64,000 bases of DNA, taken from assembly GCF_000522505.1 (NCBI RefSeq), contig NZ_AZMV01000001.1, forward strand, positions 372,001 to 436,000, read 5' to 3'. Position 1 is the first letter of the stretch, and each line of letters opens with the position of its first letter. The notes below the pieces were generated by a model that saw nothing but the letters and a program-made list of their open reading frames with translations, did no database searches and had not been told where the DNA came from. This stretch comes from Bifidobacterium moukalabense DSM 27321. GTDB taxonomy: Bacteria > Actinomycetota > Actinomycetes > Actinomycetales > Bifidobacteriaceae. Made by a program: the position numbers and the translations under genes. Positions 58,859 through 64,000 of this stretch are shown here, piece after piece.

Positions 58859-59335
58859 ATGACGAGTAGTGGCGCCACTGCGGAGAGCGCACGATCGATC
58901 GCATGCCAGATCGACGGCATCGATACCTGTATCCTGAACATGTTGGAAGTGGATGGCCGCGCCACGTTGGCCCAGCTTTCGGAGGCGACCGGACTGTCGG
59001 TGTCCGCGGTGCAGTCCCGCGTGCAGAAGCTGGAGCGTCGAGGCGTGATCAGCGGCTACAAGGCGATCATCGACGATGAGAAGCGCGGCTTGCCGGTCAG
59101 CGCCTATATCGCGGTCACTCCCGTCGACTATTCGCGCGAATCCGAAATCCCGGAAAAGCTGCGTGACGTCGACGGCATCATGTCGTGCGATTCCGTGGCC
59201 GGTTCGCCCAGCTACATGCTCACCGTGCGTGCGGAATCGCCGAGCAAGCTCGAGGAACTGCTCAACGTCATTCACCGGACCGTTCCGGTGAGCACCGAAA
59301 CCACGATCGTACTGCAGCGTTACTTCACAAAATAG
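58859..59335 (+). CDS. Lrp/AsnC family transcriptional regulator
   Basis: 158 residues. The N-terminal HTH (about 20-62: DTCILNMLEVDGRATLAQLS, TGLSVSAVQSRVQKLERRGV) is followed by the RAM/Lrp ligand domain with YKAIIDDEKRGLPVSAYIAV, MSCDSVAGSPSYMLTVRAES and STETTIVLQRYF. GAGGAGG precedes the ATG. These octamer-forming regulators sense amino acids. It is followed after 16 bp by chorismate mutase, so a link with aromatic amino acid supply is a reasonable inference. Confidence 0.92.
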   Translation: MTSSGATAESARSIACQIDGIDTCILNMLEVDGRATLAQLSEATGLSVSAVQSRVQKLERRGVISGYKAIIDDEKRGLPVSAYIAVTPVDYSRESEIPEKLRDVDGIMSCDSVAGSPSYMLTVRAESPSKLEELLNVIHRTVPVSTETTIVLQRYFTK

Positions 59336-59351
59336 CGGTACTCTGGTAGCC

Positions 59352-59765
59352 ATGAGCGATAGCGAACACGACTGGCTTCGGCCAGCAGAGCAGGACGAAA
59401 CCGAAACCGTCATCGATGCGGATACCGCCCAAGGCGATCCCCAGGTCGCCGAAACCGTGGCGAAGATCAAGTCGTTGCGTCAGTCGATCGACAATGTCGA
59501 CACGGCCATCGTGTCGCTGTTGGCGGAACGATTCAAATACACGTCCCAGGTGGGCGTGCTCAAGGCGCGTGCCGGCTTCGCCCCGGCCGACTACAAGCGT
59601 GAGGACTACCAGATCGAACGGTTGCATCGCATTGCCGTCGATGCCGGTCTCGATCCCGATATCGCCGAAATGTACCGCGAATTCGTGGTGACCGAAGCCA
59701 AACGCCGTCATAAGCGCATCGCCGATGCGGGAGGCGATCCGGGCATACTCGACGTGTTCGCCTGA
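59352..59765 (+). CDS. Chorismate mutase (AroQ type)
   Basis: 137 residues. All-helical AroQ-class domain at about 40-125 converting chorismate to prephenate: IKSLRQSIDNVDTAIVSLLA, ERFKYTSQVGVLKA (Arg/Lys active-site residues), REDYQIERLHRIAVDAGLDP and IAEMYREFVVTEAKRRHKR. The first 35 residues are an acidic extra (EHDWLRPAEQDETETVIDAD). Monofunctional, no dehydratase or dehydrogenase domain. Starts 16 bp after the Lrp-type regulator and probably shares its transcript. Confidence 0.92.
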   Translation: MSDSEHDWLRPAEQDETETVIDADTAQGDPQVAETVAKIKSLRQSIDNVDTAIVSLLAERFKYTSQVGVLKARAGFAPADYKREDYQIERLHRIAVDAGLDPDIAEMYREFVVTEAKRRHKRIADAGGDPGILDVFA

Positions 59766-59851
59766 TCTGCCCATTTTCCGGATTCCACGGGCATGCCGCG
59801 CAGTAGATTGTTTGCTTTGGAACAATACTGTGATTGCGAGGAAGGTCCGGC

Positions 59852-61900
59852 ATGCGCAATAGTCATCGCAATATTCGTACGGTGGATCGCGCGTGCGCCG
59901 TCGCCGTTGCGACGGTCGTGCTATGCGGCCTGCCGGTGGCCGGCATAGGCGTGTCCGGTATCGTAGGGCAGATTCGTCAAAACGGGCATTATGCCGCCGA
60001 AGTGTCTTCGCATGACGTGATGAGCTCCTACGCGGCCGTGGACCGGCCCGGGCGCCTGTATCTGACGGATGGCGGCTCCACGGCTTCCCGGCGCATCGTC
60101 GCCGGCAAGGTGTCGCTGCCATGGTCCGTGAACGCCACGTTCACGCTGGATGGCCCGGATGTGAGCACGCGGCAGATAAACGGTGCCACCGGCATGGTCG
60201 GCATCCGCCTGACGGTGAAGGCCGTCGACGGCGCAACCCAAACGATTACCGACGACGCACGCGACCTCGTGCCCGTGGTCGCCTTCACCATTCCCAGCCG
60301 CGTCGGCAGTGACGTCGTCTCCGACGATGGCGTGACCGTGATACCGGGCAGCTCCTCCACACTGGTCGCCGCAGTGGGCGAACCGGGTGAGGACCTGACG
60401 TTCACCACGTACGTCGACGCCAAGCACTTCACGATGAGCTCATTGGCGATCGCTGCGGTACGGGCTGGAAGCGACGACGATTTCGCCGACAATCTCAACG
60501 ATCTGACGGACCGTGCATCCAATCTGGTGGACGGTCTGACGAATGTCGGATCGCAAAGCAACCATCAGCTCATCGAACAGCTGAAAAAGCTGCGCGACCA
60601 GGAAAAGGAACTGGCCAAGAGCACCATCGCCGAACGGTCCGTGACGCATCGGCAGGCCTTCGACGGCTATATCGACTCGTATGTCGGCTCATATACGACC
60701 CACCTTTCCGGTTCGATCGGCGATTCCACGCAACTCTCCGCCATTCTCGGCACCGCCGCCGAACTCAACGGCGATACGGACGTGGCGCAGTCCGTGGTCG
60801 ATCTGGCCAATGCGGTGAATGATGTGAGCGCCGCCTACCGGCATGCCGGCGCCGCCGACGCAGTGGATGACGTGATCCGCGTCATCGAACAGCGTGGCAC
60901 GTCGGGGCTGGTAGCCGAACTGAGCAGGCGCGCCGGCGAGGAACAGCAACGGGGGGCCAAGGACTACAGCGCCGGCCAATCGCAGCTGTCGAGTGCGATG
61001 ATCCCGTACTCCATGGATTTCACCGACGCCTATACCGCACGTCTGAAAGAACTGGGAGCCACGGCCGCAACGGCTGCGCAGTACGAGCAACAGGCGATCG
61101 CGGACGTGCGCAACGGCATCGATGCGAACAAGAAGCTTGCCGCGGCCGCAGGCAAGGTGGACGACGCCATGAGCGCTCTGGCGGACGCCAGCGAACATAC
61201 CGGCCAGGCCAGCGCCTTCCATCAGATCGTGGCGCGTTTCGCCGATCAGCTTGGGGCCGATGATGCTTCCGGCGGCACCGCCGGCGACTCCGCCACGACC
61301 GCATCGCAGGACTCCTCGACGACCGCGCACGGCACGGTACGGATCGTTTCCGTGCAGGGAGGCCACACCCTCTCCGAGGGCACGACTCTGCCGGCAAAGG
61401 CCGAAAAGGCCCGTCAGGAAGCCAAACGCAGGGTCGAACGCGCACAGACCAAGGCGATTCGCCAGCAAAGCGAAGACGGCACCATGGAAAGCCTGGTGGA
61501 TGACAGGAACGCCATCAGCATGAATGATGTGATGAGCTACGCCGGCGGACTGCGCTCGTCGTTCGGCACCGCCGCCGACACCACATCGAAGAACATGGCG
61601 AAGGTCGGGGGAGTGGACGGCACGGCGAAGAACGGAACGAAGGATTCCGCACGATCGGGCGATGCCTCCGCTTCCGCAGGCGCGGGAACGCTGCCGGTCA
61701 GCGCGTATTGCATCACGAGCTCGCGTGCGCCGATCGAGGCCGATTCCAGTGATCTGATCGATGAGACCGTCGATCTTGCCGATGCGGCCGCCGTACTGCA
61801 GGAGGCCGCGCAACATCTCGGCAATCGACATACCGCGGGTGGCGCGGCCGGCGGGACCGGTCACGCCACCCAATATGTGCTCGCCGTCCCCGTACTATAG
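59852..61900 (+). CDS. Large N-terminally anchored extracellular protein, unknown
   Basis: 682 residues from the ATG at 59852 (GAGGAAGG at 59838-59845). A membrane segment or signal helix at about 12-40 (ACAVAVATVVLCGLPVAGIG) is followed by a beta-rich domain (about 70-200), then long helical, Gln/Asp/Ala-rich coiled-coil regions (about 210-310 with LIEQLKKLRDQEKELAKSTI, and 380-450). The last 200 residues are Thr/Ser/Gly-rich with helical islands. No anchor at the C-terminus. I do not recognise a family; the coiled-coil, secreted plan recalls proteins of cell-envelope or secretion systems, but no specific motif supports that. It converges on valS across a long perfect hairpin. Confidence 0.7.
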   Translation: MRNSHRNIRTVDRACAVAVATVVLCGLPVAGIGVSGIVGQIRQNGHYAAEVSSHDVMSSYAAVDRPGRLYLTDGGSTASRRIVAGKVSLPWSVNATFTLDGPDVSTRQINGATGMVGIRLTVKAVDGATQTITDDARDLVPVVAFTIPSRVGSDVVSDDGVTVIPGSSSTLVAAVGEPGEDLTFTTYVDAKHFTMSSLAIAAVRAGSDDDFADNLNDLTDRASNLVDGLTNVGSQSNHQLIEQLKKLRDQEKELAKSTIAERSVTHRQAFDGYIDSYVGSYTTHLSGSIGDSTQLSAILGTAAELNGDTDVAQSVVDLANAVNDVSAAYRHAGAADAVDDVIRVIEQRGTSGLVAELSRRAGEEQQRGAKDYSAGQSQLSSAMIPYSMDFTDAYTARLKELGATAATAAQYEQQAIADVRNGIDANKKLAAAAGKVDDAMSALADASEHTGQASAFHQIVARFADQLGADDASGGTAGDSATTASQDSSTTAHGTVRIVSVQGGHTLSEGTTLPAKAEKARQEAKRRVERAQTKAIRQQSEDGTMESLVDDRNAISMNDVMSYAGGLRSSFGTAADTTSKNMAKVGGVDGTAKNGTKDSARSGDASASAGAGTLPVSAYCITSSRAPIEADSSDLIDETVDLADAAAVLQEAAQHLGNRHTAGGAAGGTGHATQYVLAVPVL

Positions 61901-61917
61901 GCGGATTCCGTACCGTA

Positions 61918-61969
61918 GATACGTTTTCTCCCTCCTACGGATCAGCCCGTAGGAGGGAGAAAACGTATC
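61918..61969. terminator. Bidirectional terminator with 23-bp perfect stem
   Basis: Positions 61918-61940 pair without mismatch to 61947-61969 around an ATCAGC loop, with internal TTTT/AAAA runs on both arms. It serves both the rightward unknown gene and the leftward valS. Confidence 0.85.
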
Positions 61970-61976
61970 CGCTACC

Positions 61977-64000
61977 TTAGTTCTTCGGCTTCTTGGCCGG
62001 CGGTTCGCCGAGCTCGCTGTCGGCCACGATCACGTCGATCGCGGCTTCGGCTTCGGCCTTGGCGGCTGCCGCGGCATCCTTGGCGGCCTCGGCGGTCTCC
62101 TTGATGACCTTGGCCGCAGCGGCGGCACCCACGAAGGAGATACGGCCCACCACGCGGCCGGCCTCGGCGATATCGCCCAGCGCACTCTCGATGGAGTTGC
62201 GCACGTCATCGGAGACGCCCAGCTTCACCGACAGAATCGGGGTCTTCATCGAAACCTTGGCCTTCGACTTGATGCCACGCAATGCGGCCAGAGCCTCACC
62301 GGCATGGGTGAGCAGCTCCGGAGACGCCTTGAATGCGGCGGACGCATAGGTTTCGGCCTTCGGCCATGCGGCGCGATGCACGGAACCCTCGCCCTCATGC
62401 ATCCAGCTCCACACCTCTTCGGTGGCGTACGGCAGGTACGGGGCCAGCAGACGCGTGAACGCATCCAAGCCCAGGCCCAGAGCCGTACGCGCGGACTTCA
62501 CGGCCTTCTCGCTTGGCGCGTTGCCGGTGGAATCGGCGGTGCCGTAGGCACGGTTCTTGACCAGTTCGATGTAATCGTCGCAGAACTGCCAGAAATAGTT
62601 CTCGATGACCTCAAGAGCCTTGGAATGCTCATAATTGTTGAGATTCTCGGTGGCTTCGCTCACCACGAGGGCCATCTTGGCCATGGCGGCACGATCCAAC
62701 GGCTCGGTCACATCGGCCGGATTCCAGCTTGCGGTGGCCGAAGCGGCCACATGATGGTTCTCGTCCTCACGGCCGATGGCCAACGCGAACTTGGTGGCGT
62801 TGAGCAGTTTGATGGCCAGACGACGGCCAATCTTCATCTGGCCTTCGTCGTACGTGGCATCCAGGCCCAAACGGGCCGCCGCAGCCCAATAACGCACCGC
62901 ATCGGCGCCGAACTGCTTGATCGGCTTGTCCGGCACGACCACGTTGCCCTTGGACTTCGACATCTTCTTATGGTCCGGATCGAGAATCCAGCCCGACAGT
63001 GTGGCGTTGGCCCACGGCAGGCACCTGTTCTCGAGATGCGCGCGATCCACGGTGGAGAACAGCCAGGTGCGGATGATGTCCTGGCCCTGCGGGCGCAGGT
63101 CCATCGGGAAGGTGGCGTTGAAGATGGCTTGGCTCTCCTCGCCCGGCTCCTCCCAGCGGGTCACGATCTGCGGGGTGAGCGACGAGGTGGCCCAGGTGTC
63201 CATGATGTCCCGCTCGGCGGTGAAACCGCCCGGCACGTCACGCTGGTCCTCGCTGTAGCCTTCCGGCACGTCGTCGGTCGGATCGATCGGCAGAATGTCC
63301 TCGCTCGGCACGATCGGATGATCGTAGTCGGCGGTGCCATCCTCCTTCACCGGATACCACAGCGGGAACGGCACGCCGAAGAAGCGCTGGCGGGAGATCA
63401 GCCAGTCGCCGTTGAGCCCGTGCACCCAGTTCTCGTAGCGCACGCGCATGAAGTCCGGATGGAAATTCAGCTCCCTGCCCCGTTCGATCAGCTCGGCGTT
63501 CAGCTTCTGGTCGGTGCCGCCGTTCTTGAGGTACCACTGGCGGGAGGTGACGATTTCGAGCGGCTTGTCGCCCTTCTCGTAGAAGTTCGTCATACGCTTG
63601 GTCGGCGTCGGCTCACCATCCAGATCGCCGGATTCACGCAGTGCGTCGACGATGATCTTACGCGCGGAGAACGTGGTCTTGCCGGCCGTCTCCTGGAAGA
63701 TCTCGCGTCCCTTGCCGTCCTCGATCCAATCAGGGGTGTCCATGACGATGCGGCCGTTGCGCTGGATGATGGAACGCAGCGGCAGATTCAGGTCACGCCA
63801 CCATTCGACGTCGGTCACGTCACCGAACGTACAGCACATGGCGATGCCGGCTCCCTTGTCCATCTCCGCGGCCTTGTGCGCCAGAATCGGCACCTTCACG
63901 TGGAACAGCGGGGAATAGACGTACTGGCCGAAATACCTCTTGTAACGGTCGTCGTCCGGGTGCGCGATCAGCGCGCCACAGGCCGCCAGCAGTTCCGGAC
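61977..64000 (-). CDS. valS: Valyl-tRNA synthetase, 5' part outside window
   Basis: About 674 residues of the C-terminal two thirds are visible; the frame is open through the right edge (LAACGALIAHPDDDRYKRYF), so the GTG at 63899 is internal. Editing domain part HVKVPILAHKAAEMDKGAG and GIAMCCTFGDVTDVEWW; catalytic region with WLISRQRFFGVPFPLWYP and the signature DPDHKKMSKSKGNVV; anticodon-binding domain with RLLAPYLPYATEEVWSWMHE. A short C-terminal Ala/Glu-rich arm ends in GEPPAKKPKN. The absence of CxxC pairs in the insert suggests the Actinobacteria/archaeal-like ValS form (inference). Confidence 0.97.
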   Translation of the reverse strand, partial: PELLAACGALIAHPDDDRYKRYFGQYVYSPLFHVKVPILAHKAAEMDKGAGIAMCCTFGDVTDVEWWRDLNLPLRSIIQRNGRIVMDTPDWIEDGKGREIFQETAGKTTFSARKIIVDALRESGDLDGEPTPTKRMTNFYEKGDKPLEIVTSRQWYLKNGGTDQKLNAELIERGRELNFHPDFMRVRYENWVHGLNGDWLISRQRFFGVPFPLWYPVKEDGTADYDHPIVPSEDILPIDPTDDVPEGYSEDQRDVPGGFTAERDIMDTWATSSLTPQIVTRWEEPGEESQAIFNATFPMDLRPQGQDIIRTWLFSTVDRAHLENRCLPWANATLSGWILDPDHKKMSKSKGNVVVPDKPIKQFGADAVRYWAAAARLGLDATYDEGQMKIGRRLAIKLLNATKFALAIGREDENHHVAASATASWNPADVTEPLDRAAMAKMALVVSEATENLNNYEHSKALEVIENYFWQFCDDYIELVKNRAYGTADSTGNAPSEKAVKSARTALGLGLDAFTRLLAPYLPYATEEVWSWMHEGEGSVHRAAWPKAETYASAAFKASPELLTHAGEALAALRGIKSKAKVSMKTPILSVKLGVSDDVRNSIESALGDIAEAGRVVGRISFVGAAAAAKVIKETAEAAKDAAAAAKAEAEAAIDVIVADSELGEPPAKKPKN

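Overview
The window reads as chromosomal DNA of a Bifidobacterium (Actinomycetota). The support is high-GC coding DNA, actinobacterial families (DUF2469, DUF3152, Rho with a long charged insertion), a HAIR-type HspR site before clpB, gatCAB, a GluQRS, sortase-assembled pili and a MINPP-type phytase. The phytase recalls the B. longum / B. pseudocatenulatum / B. adolescentis neighbourhood, but I cannot fix the species.

Positions 1-13.9 kb hold a Wzx/Wzy-type exopolysaccharide or capsule locus. A GC-rich left edge (acyltransferase 3, priming undecaprenyl-phosphate sugar transferase, DUF4012 protein) is followed by a strikingly AT-rich block at 4.6-12.95 kb: GT2, WbsX-like protein, Wzy-like polymerase, GT2, UDP-sugar dehydrogenase, GT4 and Wzx-like flippase. 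It closes with a GC-normal GT2 of the rhamnosyltransferase type. All seven AT-rich genes are frame-broken in this copy. I can restore every one by removing bases from short homopolymers (about 30 sites), never by adding any, which points to systematic homopolymer over-length more than to ordinary gene decay.

13.9-25.3 kb: an LTA-synthase-type phosphoglycerol transferase, a small membrane protein, a LacI regulator followed by a nucleoside hydrolase and PfkB kinase (purine/pyrimidine nucleoside and ribose salvage) with a LacI-type operator on the promoter, prs, the rpsF-ssb-rpsR-rplI operon and tRNA-Lys. 25.5-32.2 kb: a thioester-domain LPXTG-like surface protein, a gene-poor degraded stretch, an aquaglyceroporin, a DUF3152 protein, GluQRS, a small HTH/coiled-coil protein and the PLP homeostasis protein.

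32.3-38.1 kb is a sortase-dependent pilus island: class C sortase, large VWA-domain tip/ancillary pilin and LPLTG backbone pilin. The tip pilin is out of frame at a G6 tract, which suggests an ON/OFF slippage switch. Two paralogous HTH/coiled-coil proteins (30.6 and 38.5 kb) bracket this region.

39-64 kb is mostly housekeeping: FAH-family hydrolase (frame-broken at a T6), clpB, a P1B-ATPase-like membrane protein without its ATPase core, rmuC, a PRTase-like protein with an altered PRPP loop, a SpoU/TrmH methyltransferase, gatCAB, a GNAT enzyme, a DUF2469 protein, the anchored MINPP phytase, a UDP-galactopyranose-mutase-like flavoprotein, rho, an Lrp/AsnC regulator, chorismate mutase, a large unknown membrane-anchored protein, and the 3' two thirds of valS entering from the right edge. 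I saw no CRISPR array, insertion sequence, integrase or rRNA.
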